A stretch of DNA of 64,000 nucleotides from Chitinophaga pendula (GCF_020386615.1 NZ_CP077769.1:1302001-1366000); one strand, 5' to 3'; counted from the first letter of the stretch, positions 52,332-61,855 are shown. Numbers and translations are program-made. The notes: generated from the sequence alone by a model not told the origin.

Positions 52332-55300
52332 ATGCCCTTTACCGTATTTTACTCCTGGCAGACGAAAACTGCCGACGATTATAATTATATTTTTATTAAA
52401 AAATGTCTTGAACTAGCCGTAAAAGAAGCTAAGAGAAAACTCAAGATTGAAGATGATTTACAAAAATTTATTATAGATCGTGATACAGATAAACTTACAG
52501 GAATACCCAATATCCCCACTTCAATAGAGGATAAGATAAAGTTCTGTGATATTTTTTTAGCGGATTTAACTTTTACAGAACCCGTGATTGTTGTACAGCC
52601 CCCACCTAAACAATCTTTACTAGATCGTATTTTAAGAAAGCCCAAACCATCCCCAGTGATACGAGAAAAAAATGAAGGGAATCCTGCTAGCAATGTATTA
52701 TGGGAAACAGGGTTTGCAGCAGGAAACGGCCTGACGGCAGAAAGAATTATAACTGTCTTAAATGAAGCATATGGGCCTCCTTCGAAACTTCCATTTGATT
52801 TGGTTCAACGGCGGTTTCCCTTGAGATATACTTATGATGCCAACACTACTGCTGAAAAGAAAAATGAAGTACAAAGGAAACTTGTTGATGAGTTAAGAGA
52901 GATCATCACATTAATTTATAAGACGGAGCATGAACGTCAAAAAGATCGATTCCGTCCTTTTGAAACTTGGAGAACCTGGGAGGAGTCACTTAAAAATTCA
53001 TTTAAATTTGAAACTACAGATTATATAAAAGGGGTGTTTGCCTCGCTTCGTGGTGAGATGAAAAACCCGAGAACGGTATTTCGTTTTTGTGGCTTACCTG
53101 GGATTGGGAAAACCCGCTTACTATTTGAATGTTTTAAAGAGCAGATAGTTGATCAAATTGGTGATCTAACCGGTAAGATACTGTATGTGGACACAAAGGA
53201 GCAAGACGATAAACAATATGCTGGTACGGTTAAAAGATTATTACATGAGAATGAAGATAAAATTATAATCGTCGATAATTGTACCCAAAACCAACATGAA
53301 GACTTAGCTAAGTTAGTCACTCATCCTAACAGCCGACTTAAGTTAATTACAGTAAGTAGTAATCCAGAAGAACGATCTCAGGATTTTGATGATGAAAATA
53401 AAACTAGATTGATTGTTCTGGAAAGTACAGAAAATAAAGGGACGGTGAGATTAATTTTAGATAGAAACTTTCCTGATTTGGAGAATACTGAAAAGGAAGT
53501 AGTTGTTGACTTTTCAAGTGGACTTCCTCTCGTTGCTAGGTTGATGTTAGACAATGAGAATAGAGGTAAATTTCAGCCTGGTAGCTTAAAATCTGCTCAT
53601 ATTGTACAAAGGCTACTAGGACAAAAATATGAAGACCCGGAGGTAAGAGCTGTTATAACAGCCTGTTCTTTGTTTAATGCTATTGGATTTTATGATGACC
53701 TAGAAGAACAAGCTGATATCATTGCTCTCCAGGAAGACCTTTGTGACTTCGATTTTAGAAATGTGAATCCTGAAGATGTGGAAGAACTGAAGAAAATGAG
53801 GTTCAAGGAAATTTGCCTTTCGCTTAGTAAGCAACAGTTACTTGAACGAAAAGGTAGGACTTATGTATTGCGCCCCTCTCCATTGGCAGTCCGTTTGGCA
53901 GAGGGTTGGTGGCGAAACTGTACCCTGTCAAAATTCCAACGGATTTTGCCTCATTTAACTAAGGGTAACTTGATTGAAAGTTTTTGTTTGCAGTTTAGGT
54001 ACTTAAAACATGTTGATCATGCTCAAATAATCGTTAAGAATTTATGTGATTGTTTTTTTAAGTATGCGGAAGTATTAAATACTACAGTGGGTTCACGTCT
54101 CTTCCGCTCTTTCGTTTATGTGAATCCTGTCGCTTGTGCGGAAGCATTATATACTGCGTTTGCAAATTGTTCAATTGATGAATTGGTTCAAATAAAGGAA
54201 GGTAGAAGGAATTTGGTTTGGGCATTGGAGAACCTATGCTTTCGACCAGAAACATTCCGCGCAGGTGTGCGAGTGTTGGCAGCATTTGCAACGGGAGAAA
54301 ATGAAAATCTTGCCAATAATGCCACCAATCAGTTTCTTCAGTTATTTCATATTCACTTACCAGGTACAGCAGTTGATTTGCGCGAACGTTTTACTATTAT
54401 TCAATACTGTCTTCGAAGAGATGCGGCCCATGAAAGATTAGCTTTTAAAGCTATTAGTAGCGCAATGAAAGTTGATCAATTTCATCGGATGGGAGGTGCT
54501 GAAGACCAGGGAGATGCTAAAACGCTTCAGGATTATCAGCCATCAAGAGACGAAATAAAAGACTATTGGTGGAATTGCATTAATGTATTGATTCAATACG
54601 TACAAAAAGGAGAAGAATTTGAGGCTATTGCCGCAGATATTCTTATAGAGCATTTTTATGCTTTTTGCACTGTCGGAGTAGGAGAATTAATCTTACCAGC
54701 GATCGAATTAGTTATTTCCAACGAGGTTATAGATCGGATGGAGATACGTAAGAAAATTAATTTTATTATTCACTCTGAAAGAGTATTTCAAGGTGAAGTT
54801 CTTAAAAAGTTAAAAAATATATTGGATAATGATTTGCAACCTGATGGATTTGCCGATCAACTTGAAATGTTGGTAAGGCAGCCGGGTTACGAAGAATATT
54901 ATCCTGATAAAATACAGGATGAGAGGGGGATTGCATTAAATGGTAAAATTGACTTGCTGAGTAAGTATTTTCTCAGTATTCCCAATGAATGGAGTGAAAA
55001 CATTCCGCATTTAATTACTGGGAATATACTGGAGGGATACAATTTTGGTATGGCGTTAGCAAAAAATGGATCAGGTGAGCAATTGAATAAATTGTTAGAA
55101 GATATTCGACAGCAAATGAGAAATGCCGATACTACTACGCTAAATTATTCAGTGTTTATTGGCATCATTGCCAACCTGCGGACTCAGGAACAATTCAATG
55201 AGCAATTCCAACTATTGATAAGCGACGATCATCTAAAGGAGATAATTTTTTCAATAGCAAGAAATAAAGAGCTGGATTTTGCTGATTTTAAGCTGTTAAT

Positions 55301-56252
55301 TGGACTGACGGAGGATAAATATTTTTCCACTAAATTATTTGCTGTTTTTTATTATGGATGGGGGCTACGGCATCTGTCATCAGAGCAAGTAAAGGATTTA
55401 TTGACGAGGCTTAATCAAATTGATGACATAGGAAAAGTGATCTCGCTCATGATTCTTATTACTTGGAGCCATGATAAACAAGATGTGTGGGATATTTATT
55501 CTTCTTTTATTAAAGAATTAATTGTTGAAAACTCCTCCCTATTTTTTCAGCATTTAAACCATTCGATGGATGTTGCTTATTATGGATCTGCTGTCGTCAA
55601 ACTTTTAAAAGGAACCGAGGACCAACAATTGGCGAAGTTTACGATGGGCCTAATTGTGGAACAGATTTCCAAATCGGAAAACTATTATTTAATCGATAAT
55701 ACCATTTATAAGTTTTTAGATGTGCTCCAGGATGAGTATTTTCCTATTTTATGGGAAACACTCATTGGTATATTTCAGGATGTCAATCGTTTTGGCCTTG
55801 CAGTCTGGCATTTAAAGGACTTAGTGGGCTCCCATCATGATGCCTTACGAACTTCAGAAGGATTACTTTTTAAAGGTAATCCGGCAAAATTTGAACAGAT
55901 TTTTGAATGGTGTAAAGATAATCAGGAGGCTGCTGCGGTGCTGTGGATTGCAGAATTACTCCCTGTCTTTAATAACGGAAGAGATCATGAAATTGACTGG
56001 CATCCATATGCGAAGGATTTTATTGATACCTTTGGTATGAACTTTAAGGTTCTTAGTAGTATTGATGCAAAGATCGGAACCTATTCATGGACAGGGCCCA
56101 TTGCAGATAAATTGGAATCGGATAAACTGCTATATGAAAAGTTGTTGAATCACCCTATTCCTACGGTAAGGGAGTGGGCGCAGGTCAGTATCGACTATCT
56201 TGAAAAACAAATACAATATGAGAAAGATAAAGAAATTGATGGTATAATATGA
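52332..56252 (+). CDS. TIR-like domain plus STAND-type NTPase, candidate anti-phage protein
   Basis: This 1306-aa protein has three parts. Residues about 1-200 form a TIR-like or nucleoside-binding domain: VFYSWQTKTADDYNYIF, IIDRDTDKLTGIPNIP, CDIFLADLTF and NVLWETGFAAG with a possible catalytic Glu (E125). Residues about 225-520 form a P-loop ATPase with Walker A GLPGIGKT (254-261) and Walker B IIIVDNC (D315). The remaining 780 residues look like alpha-helical repeats, the usual sensor part of STAND proteins. Antiviral STAND (Avs) proteins use such an order to sense phage proteins and trigger an effector such as NAD cleavage by a TIR. ICE location and neighbouring XRE genes fit defence; the function is not proven. 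Confidence 0.75.
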   Translation: MPFTVFYSWQTKTADDYNYIFIKKCLELAVKEAKRKLKIEDDLQKFIIDRDTDKLTGIPNIPTSIEDKIKFCDIFLADLTFTEPVIVVQPPPKQSLLDRILRKPKPSPVIREKNEGNPASNVLWETGFAAGNGLTAERIITVLNEAYGPPSKLPFDLVQRRFPLRYTYDANTTAEKKNEVQRKLVDELREIITLIYKTEHERQKDRFRPFETWRTWEESLKNSFKFETTDYIKGVFASLRGEMKNPRTVFRFCGLPGIGKTRLLFECFKEQIVDQIGDLTGKILYVDTKEQDDKQYAGTVKRLLHENEDKIIIVDNCTQNQHEDLAKLVTHPNSRLKLITVSSNPEERSQDFDDENKTRLIVLESTENKGTVRLILDRNFPDLENTEKEVVVDFSSGLPLVARLMLDNENRGKFQPGSLKSAHIVQRLLGQKYEDPEVRAVITACSLFNAIGFYDDLEEQADIIALQEDLCDFDFRNVNPEDVEELKKMRFKEICLSLSKQQLLERKGRTYVLRPSPLAVRLAEGWWRNCTLSKFQRILPHLTKGNLIESFCLQFRYLKHVDHAQIIVKNLCDCFFKYAEVLNTTVGSRLFRSFVYVNPVACAEALYTAFANCSIDELVQIKEGRRNLVWALENLCFRPETFRAGVRVLAAFATGENENLANNATNQFLQLFHIHLPGTAVDLRERFTIIQYCLRRDAAHERLAFKAISSAMKVDQFHRMGGAEDQGDAKTLQDYQPSRDEIKDYWWNCINVLIQYVQKGEEFEAIAADILIEHFYAFCTVGVGELILPAIELVISNEVIDRMEIRKKINFIIHSERVFQGEVLKKLKNILDNDLQPDGFADQLEMLVRQPGYEEYYPDKIQDERGIALNGKIDLLSKYFLSIPNEWSENIPHLITGNILEGYNFGMALAKNGSGEQLNKLLEDIRQQMRNADTTTLNYSVFIGIIANLRTQEQFNEQFQLLISDDHLKEIIFSIARNKELDFADFKLLIGLTEDKYFSTKLFAVFYYGWGLRHLSSEQVKDLLTRLNQIDDIGKVISLMILITWSHDKQDVWDIYSSFIKELIVENSSLFFQHLNHSMDVAYYGSAVVKLLKGTEDQQLAKFTMGLIVEQISKSENYYLIDNTIYKFLDVLQDEYFPILWETLIGIFQDVNRFGLAVWHLKDLVGSHHDALRTSEGLLFKGNPAKFEQIFEWCKDNQEAAAVLWIAELLPVFNNGRDHEIDWHPYAKDFIDTFGMNFKVLSSIDAKIGTYSWTGPIADKLESDKLLYEKLLNHPIPTVREWAQVSIDYLEKQIQYEKDKEIDGII

Positions 56253-56348
56253 GTAGAAGCCTAATAACTAAGTATGTGCTAAAGTGGGTATTGTCGCTAA
56301 GATAGCCGATGAGGTAATGCACGAATTATTCAGCGACCTTATTATTGT

Positions 56349-56690
56349 TTACACACTATACTGTTCCCTCATACTTACCAATAATCTTTCATATAGTTCT
56401 ACAATCTTAATGATATAAATTACTGGGCAGGAATTATCCTGCCTTTGTATTTTAAAGATGTAATTATTAAATACGTACGGTGGCATTTGAAGAAACCAGA
56501 CGGGAATCTTTAATACAATGGCAATGTGCTTTAAGGTACAGATAGCTATTTTCTCGCTGCTTTCCAGGTAAGACACTTTTTGTTGATTCCAGTCCTCACC
56601 GAGCAGATGGGCTATATCACGCTGCTTAAACCCCATAATTAACCTTAGTTTTCTAAGATTTTCCCCTTCATGTATTGTTAAGTTTTTCAT
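56349..56690 (-). CDS. XRE-family regulator, divergent copy
   Basis: This 113-aa protein has an XRE HTH (about 7-65: FKQRDIAHLLGEDWNQQKVSYLES). Its tail IIKIVELYERLLVSMREQ matches the KIVELYERLLASEKEK tail of the first XRE protein at 51.1 kb, so it belongs to the same family. The start at 56690 is chosen because the frame upstream has no HTH-like content. It reads toward the STAND gene, with stops 96 bases apart. With the three upstream genes it brackets the STAND gene. Confidence 0.8.
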   Translation of the reverse strand: MKNLTIHEGENLRKLRLIMGFKQRDIAHLLGEDWNQQKVSYLESSEKIAICTLKHIAIVLKIPVWFLQMPPYVFNNYIFKIQRQDNSCPVIYIIKIVELYERLLVSMREQYSV

Positions 56691-56820
56691 ACGCGAATAA
56701 AACATTACAAGTTTAAATTGTTTTTTGATTCTGTAAAAGTCATTGTGGTCCTGGTAAAATACATACCTAAAAATTCCTACTTCATTTTGAGAACACCGTT
56801 TTTTGCTTAAAAATCCGATC

Positions 56821-58050
56821 ATGGTTAACAATAGCAGTCTTCCCAATGTTGTAAGTAGTTTTGTATCAGTACCTTTTTTAAATGATAATACCATATCTAC
56901 CGCCCAACTTCTAAATCATTGCACGCAGCCGCAGTTAGTCAGTGAGTTTAAGCCACCATCGATCAAATTTGTTGATTATCGCAACCTCCAGCTAGTACTT
57001 AAAAGCATTTTTTTTACGGGCGTGTATGTATTAAAATTTACGGTACACGATAGGGAGTTAATTATTTCCTGTAGTTGTAGGGCTACCTTAAAAGGGGTTT
57101 GCATCCATATCTGCAAAACTGTGGAGGCGATTACGACGGCTAACGGGAATGATTATTTCGCACAATTGTTACCTAATGGGTTATTTGACCTCGCTTTTAA
57201 ATACCAGGCTGATTTTGAAAAGAAAGAGGGGGCTAAAGGAATTGCTATTGTAAAAAAGAAAGAAGTATTGAGTCTGTATCCTTTCGATCCTGTTACTTCC
57301 CCTACGCCATTACAGGCAATATTAGCCCTGAGGCTCCCACCTGTAAAGAAGCGCGTAGAAAAGCAGGCCGCTTTAGGCTTCGTGATTATGCTGCCCTATG
57401 CTGGTAGACAACCACCCTTTATTATCCCGGCTTCAGGGTTAATGAACAAAACCAATGAGCGAATACTTTCCTGGCTAAAGTTTATGCCGGAGTTGGATAA
57501 AAGGATTGAAAGGTCCATTAACAGCAATCAGCTAGAAATAGTAAAAATGGGTGTGCAGATAATGGTACAATCAGATGAGATTGCAGCCGACAACCAGCAG
57601 GACAGTAGCTTTAATTGGAGTATTAAGATGCTATATGTTTTCAACAATTGGAAAAAGATTTTTCCCCTGATTCAAAATGAAGTATTTGTTTATATATACT
57701 CTTATAGGGGCGTTAGAGCGGTTAAGAGCAAGCCATCTAAAGGCAATGCCACCAAAGTGGCTATTTCGTTAGACAAGCCTATTGTGTTTTTTAAATTGTC
57801 CTATATAAAACAGAGATACCAGCTTTCGCTAGGTATCAAAGTGAAAGAGAGAATTCTTAGTCGTTTCAATATACATTACCCTTTTTTTTTATTAAGCGAG
57901 GGTACGCTCTACCTGTTTGATTCATATCAGGATGCTGCCATAGTACAATGGATAAATAAAGCAGGACATATTTCTTTTTATAAAGAACATGAACAAGCGT
58001 TTAATGCAGCAATACTAAAGCCGCTGTCGGAAAAGTATAAGATAGTGTAG
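56821..58050 (+). CDS. SWIM zinc-finger protein
   Basis: This 409-aa protein has a SWIM motif CSCRATLKGVCIH (about residues 86-98, C-x-C-x7-C-x-H) after an N-terminal segment of 80 residues. The rest has beta-rich and hydrophobic stretches (AALGFVIMLPYAG, PIVFFKLSYIKQRYQLSLG). It resembles the N-terminal part of SWIM-containing SNF2 helicases but no ATPase motifs are present, so it is either a separate partner or an old fragment. TTG at 56803 is an alternative start. The next gene lies 55 bases downstream. Confidence 0.7.
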   Translation: MVNNSSLPNVVSSFVSVPFLNDNTISTAQLLNHCTQPQLVSEFKPPSIKFVDYRNLQLVLKSIFFTGVYVLKFTVHDRELIISCSCRATLKGVCIHICKTVEAITTANGNDYFAQLLPNGLFDLAFKYQADFEKKEGAKGIAIVKKKEVLSLYPFDPVTSPTPLQAILALRLPPVKKRVEKQAALGFVIMLPYAGRQPPFIIPASGLMNKTNERILSWLKFMPELDKRIERSINSNQLEIVKMGVQIMVQSDEIAADNQQDSSFNWSIKMLYVFNNWKKIFPLIQNEVFVYIYSYRGVRAVKSKPSKGNATKVAISLDKPIVFFKLSYIKQRYQLSLGIKVKERILSRFNIHYPFFLLSEGTLYLFDSYQDAAIVQWINKAGHISFYKEHEQAFNAAILKPLSEKYKIV

Positions 58051-58105
58051 TGATCAGCTCTAATTATTTTAATCAATCAACAAGTGTTGATACAATTTTT
58101 TAAAC

Positions 58106-59098
58106 ATGGAAAGTACCAATTATTTTGAAGGAATGGGCGACGCTGGTGAGGGGAGGAGAGAAGAGCAGGGCAAACCAGGCAGACGGAAAAGGACTAAAAT
58201 GGGCCAACCTAGTAAACCTGGGAATTGGAAGTCTTTGGGTATTCGGCAAAAGAACGATCCACTAATAGATAGCCTCCCATTATCTAATGCCTCCTTTCTG
58301 AAGTCAGAACGGCCATTCACTGCGGATGCAACGCAAAAAAATGAGCGGAAACAAGCAGTGGTAGCGAAGCAGAAGGTTAAAAAAAAGAATGCCAATGTTG
58401 ATCGCAGTAATTCGCCTGCTGGTACGATAGTTTCCGTTGCGACCGAATATGAGAAGGAGATAAAAAAATATCTGAATCAATTTAAGGTTGCAAACGATTC
58501 GGTGAATATACCGAAAGGTGACTCACCCAATATCATTGATGTTTTACATAAGCTATCGGAGCATATCGTAATTAGATTTAGAGACAAAGTAATTTTGGAA
58601 TGTAACTGGTCGTTACCTACCTATTACAGGAAGCTACATCCGGGAACTAAATTTTCAAATGCCGAGAAAGAAATGATCGCCACCATTGCAGAGGAACAGT
58701 TAGTGGATCTCAATCAAAATGCAGTTTCGCTTATTCACCTCTGTAGGCCAGGCCACCCTATCTCTCTTTTTTTGCCTGAATACAATGCCCAGGTGCGAAA
58801 ATACAGGGCACAATACCATAAGGTACAACCAGGCGTCTCGGTAGCGAATGCTCCAAATGTATTATATTCTATTCATAAGGCTTTTGAAGGCATGGCATGT
58901 AAACAAAAAAACGACGTAATGGAGCAATGCCAGTGGAGTAATAACACCTACTATAGGAAGCAGCAGCCTTACAATGTTTTTTCCAATGCTGTAATAGAAA
59001 TGGTAGGCACTATAATCGAAGTAAATCTCCAGGATTTCAATTTAAAGATAGCGGAACTGGTGGGGATGTGCTTGGCAGCATCTAAGAAGCCACTGTAA
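58106..59098 (+). CDS. Unknown protein with two copies of an undescribed domain
   Basis: This 330-aa protein has a polar, basic first third (residues 1-105, with KPGNWKSLGIRQ near residue 33) and two similar units of about 100 residues. Unit 1 (about 112-215) carries VILECNWSLPTYYRKLHP and FSNAEKEMIATIAEEQL. Unit 2 (about 222-325) carries VMEQCQWSNNTYYRKQQP and FSNAVIEMVGTIIEVNL. The repeat looks alpha-helical, with a central W and YYRK motif as in a nucleic-acid-binding fold. I recognise no family. The next gene encodes a related protein. Confidence 0.65.
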   Translation: MESTNYFEGMGDAGEGRREEQGKPGRRKRTKMGQPSKPGNWKSLGIRQKNDPLIDSLPLSNASFLKSERPFTADATQKNERKQAVVAKQKVKKKNANVDRSNSPAGTIVSVATEYEKEIKKYLNQFKVANDSVNIPKGDSPNIIDVLHKLSEHIVIRFRDKVILECNWSLPTYYRKLHPGTKFSNAEKEMIATIAEEQLVDLNQNAVSLIHLCRPGHPISLFLPEYNAQVRKYRAQYHKVQPGVSVANAPNVLYSIHKAFEGMACKQKNDVMEQCQWSNNTYYRKQQPYNVFSNAVIEMVGTIIEVNLQDFNLKIAELVGMCLAASKKPL

Positions 59099-59129
59099 TA
59101 ATGATTGATCTACTTTAAAAATATAAAAG

Positions 59130-59702
59130 ATGAATACGCCACATAACGAGCAAAAAAGAAGTTTTGCTGAAATGGGTAAGATAATTAATCCTTTGATAAA
59201 TAATTCAACTGTTCCTGCAAAACCTGGTAATTGGAAATTACTCGGAATAAGGGCAATCCCGGATAAGTCGATAAATGGGTCCCCCTGCACTGGTATACAG
59301 GAGCATAACGATAAAGCAGGCGGGGAGGTCGTAGGCGATAGTATTGCAATGGATCATCCTGTATTCTCCTATACACACAGAAAGCTGATGAGTAGCCCTA
59401 AGAAGGAACGACCCCAAAAGAAGCGATATAAAAATGACCCGAAAAGCAGAAATAAGAACTTGATAAGTGAATTGCAAAACACCGTTGAGTTTATGTTATT
59501 AAATATTAGGTGTGAGGTAATTGAGCAATTTAAATGGAAAGTCCCCAAATATCATCAAATGCAGTCTACCCCGTCTATTTTAACAAAGGCGCAGAATGAG
59601 GCTATATATTTGGTAGTGCAAAGTAATTTAAAAAAAATGAATGTAAGAATGGCAGCTATTTTAAAAGCTACAAAGATTCGTATAAGTAAGGAACGACTGT
59701 AA
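59130..59702 (+). CDS. Unknown protein, one-unit paralogue of the preceding gene
   Basis: This 190-aa protein has the same N-terminal motif (KPGNWKLLGIRAI) as the preceding gene product and a basic low-complexity middle (KKERPQKKRYKND). One C-terminal unit (about 115-185) contains EVIEQFKWKVPKYHQMQ and AQNEAIYLVVQSNL, which aligns with the two units upstream. It is probably a duplicated and shortened copy. The genes lie 31 bases apart on one strand. Family and function unknown. Confidence 0.62.
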   Translation: MNTPHNEQKRSFAEMGKIINPLINNSTVPAKPGNWKLLGIRAIPDKSINGSPCTGIQEHNDKAGGEVVGDSIAMDHPVFSYTHRKLMSSPKKERPQKKRYKNDPKSRNKNLISELQNTVEFMLLNIRCEVIEQFKWKVPKYHQMQSTPSILTKAQNEAIYLVVQSNLKKMNVRMAAILKATKIRISKERL

Positions 59703-59741
59703 TAGTTTCATCTTTTTTTAAATCGTTAAATATAGAAGATA

Positions 59742-60602
59742 ATGCCATCCTTGAATATATTAGATAATCACTTTGATTTGGTTCAGAGTGTAAAGAAAGA
59801 AATCGTTGCTATTATAAAAGAGTCGGTTACACCTGAACGGATTTATCTGATAGGTGCTTCATTATATAATAAACAGACAGAATCGATTTTTGATAATTTA
59901 TCAGCTAGTCCCGTATATCTGGCAGATTATTATCTACTTGTTGTTGTTAAAGATGGTTTAGGAAGGAGAATGAGTGACTGGGAGGATATGCTGGAAGCTC
60001 GTTGTGCATCGATTTGTCAGGTGACGATCATCGTTGTGGTGTTAGCTAAATTTCTGCGGATGTATAGTGAAGGAAATTTGCTTGTTACCTTGGCTCATCA
60101 AGCAAATGAAATTTTTTATGACAGTGGTAATATCCACCTTCACGATCTAAATACTGAGAATAAACATCCTTTGCCAGTGTTGCAGAAGGATATTAGTAAA
60201 TCGGTTCATCGCGCAAAGGAGTTTCTGGCTGCTGCTGATATGTACATCTCTCGGAAGGAGCCCGAGTTGGCGACACTCATGATACATCAGTGTTTGGAGC
60301 AAATATTTAGAGTGTTGATATTAAGAGGATTCGGCATTGCTAACGAAACACATAATATTGATAAAATGTTTAGATGCGTAGTGTTGCTTGATCATCAGTG
60401 GTCGAGTATTTTTCCTATAGGGGAGGGAGATAGTAAGAAGTTATTAGGTTATTTACAGCACTCCTATTATGGGGCAAGGTATAGACATAAATTTAATCTA
60501 ACGATAGAGATTGCAACTAAGTTAAAAGGAAAGGCCCAACTGGCTTTAGATTTATTGCTTAAGACGATAAAGGTTGAAGAATTAGAGAATAACGAAAGTT
60601 AA
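59742..60602 (+). CDS. MNT-HEPN-like protein
   Basis: This 286-aa protein has an N-terminal segment of about 115 residues like a minimal nucleotidyltransferase. ERIYLIGASLYNK stands for the G-S loop, and LADYYLLVVV holds the acidic strand, with only one clear Asp, so it may be inactive. A HEPN domain follows (about 150-275: AKEFLAAADMYISRKEPELATLMIHQCLEQIFR, and YYGARYRHKF near the end in place of R-x4-6-H). HEPN proteins are often ribonucleases, used in toxin-antitoxin and defence loci. Fusion of both parts in one chain and the lack of an adjacent antitoxin are notable. Confidence 0.72.
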   Translation: MPSLNILDNHFDLVQSVKKEIVAIIKESVTPERIYLIGASLYNKQTESIFDNLSASPVYLADYYLLVVVKDGLGRRMSDWEDMLEARCASICQVTIIVVVLAKFLRMYSEGNLLVTLAHQANEIFYDSGNIHLHDLNTENKHPLPVLQKDISKSVHRAKEFLAAADMYISRKEPELATLMIHQCLEQIFRVLILRGFGIANETHNIDKMFRCVVLLDHQWSSIFPIGEGDSKKLLGYLQHSYYGARYRHKFNLTIEIATKLKGKAQLALDLLLKTIKVEELENNES

Positions 60603-60625
60603 TTATTTACCTTTTAATAACTGAT

Positions 60626-61153
60626 ATGGAAGAAGCCATTTCTAAGTTAAAACGGCACTCGCTCTGCCTCCAATTATCTGGTACTAGAGAGGTGAAACTG
60701 GAACTCATTTTTGACTATTTTGATCTTAAAGAATTGAAATTGCACCTGGATTATTGGAAATATGCATGTTTAGTAAATGAAATTGATCTATATGCCTCCG
60801 CTGAGGAGCGAAGCTCCTTAATGGCATTTTGTAAGGATATCGAAAAACTTATGGAAGGTTTTTATATACTCAGTAGACATGAGGATAAAAGAATAGAAGT
60901 GATGACATTGAGATATATAAAAAAGTGGAGAGAAAAAAACCGATGCGATAGTTTATCTAAGGCGGAGCAACAAAAACCAGGGCATGTTTTAAAGTGGTTT
61001 GCTGAAAAATATAGGTATGAATATGCACTAGCTGAGATTATGGACATGTTAGATGCGGTAATTAATTTAAGACAATACGATAGCTATTACAGACATTCTA
61101 CTGTATTTTTTTTTATGGCAATAAATGCCTTTGTAAGTATGGTATATGAGTAA
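60626..61153 (+). CDS. Hypothetical ICE protein
   Basis: This 175-aa protein is alpha-helical and charged. It shows LDYWKYACLVNEIDLYASAEERSSLM and KWFAEKYRYEYALAEIMDMLDAVINLRQYD but no known motif. It follows the HEPN-like gene by 23 bases and may be its partner. Its last 67 bases overlap the 3' end of the convergent minus-strand gene. No family recognised. Confidence 0.6.
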   Translation: MEEAISKLKRHSLCLQLSGTREVKLELIFDYFDLKELKLHLDYWKYACLVNEIDLYASAEERSSLMAFCKDIEKLMEGFYILSRHEDKRIEVMTLRYIKKWREKNRCDSLSKAEQQKPGHVLKWFAEKYRYEYALAEIMDMLDAVINLRQYDSYYRHSTVFFFMAINAFVSMVYE

Positions 61154-61581
61154 CCTCTCTGTATATAAAGCCATAAGAGAGTGGCAATCTTTTCTGCGTG
61201 GCCCCATTTCAACAATCCTTCCGAAATATATTCGATGGATGGCATTATGCCTCGGTCCTCAAGCATTTGCAAAAAATGCTCATCTTCTTTTGGCCTTTTC
61301 ATCATTTGAATAACACTTTTGGTGAAACAATAATCTATCTTGGTATGCTCGCGCATTAATTTAAAGGTAGCATGGGGGGAGATATCCACTTTAAATAGCC
61401 TGGCAAGTTCGCTCCCAAGCTCATCGCATAATTCCAAAAATCTTGTTGCGCTTGTTATTGTTACGTTGCTGGTGGTACAGATGCTATAATCGGCAACTAT
61501 CATTACGAATTCAATAAATTCCTCCCTGCTCCCTTTCCAATATATTATGTTGTCGGGGATATCGTTGTTATTTGTTTGCAT
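61087..61581 (-). CDS. Hypothetical ICE protein near rteC
   Basis: This 164-aa helical protein starts MQTNNNDIPDNIIYWKG and has EFVMIVADYSICTTSN and KIDYCFTKSVIQMMKRP stretches, with no family recognised. Its 3' end overlaps the convergent upstream gene by 67 bases. The TGTTTGCATG context near its start is shared with no other gene seen here. A role linked to regulation is possible from position beside rteC only. Confidence 0.55.
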   Translation of the reverse strand: MQTNNNDIPDNIIYWKGSREEFIEFVMIVADYSICTTSNVTITSATRFLELCDELGSELARLFKVDISPHATFKLMREHTKIDYCFTKSVIQMMKRPKEDEHFLQMLEDRGIMPSIEYISEGLLKWGHAEKIATLLWLYIQRGYSYTILTKAFIAIKKNTVECL

Positions 61582-61855
61582 GTGCGGGTTATTTAGGATG
61601 TAGTAGTAGCTGTATACAAAAACTATGCTTGTAGCAACTTGTATGGGAGATGTATTGTTTTAGTTGTTTACGGAGTTAGTTTGTCTGAAGATTCTGGCTA
61701 TATGCGAAATTAGTAAAATTGGTGTCAGCTAAGTAGCGGTGAAAAAATTGCCGATTTGACATTTTTTATTTCCTTTTTGCTGTAGGTACATAGGATCTTT
61801 TGCATAGCATTTGCGGGAATAGGGTAGTAATCTTACGTTTATTAAACTATTCCCT

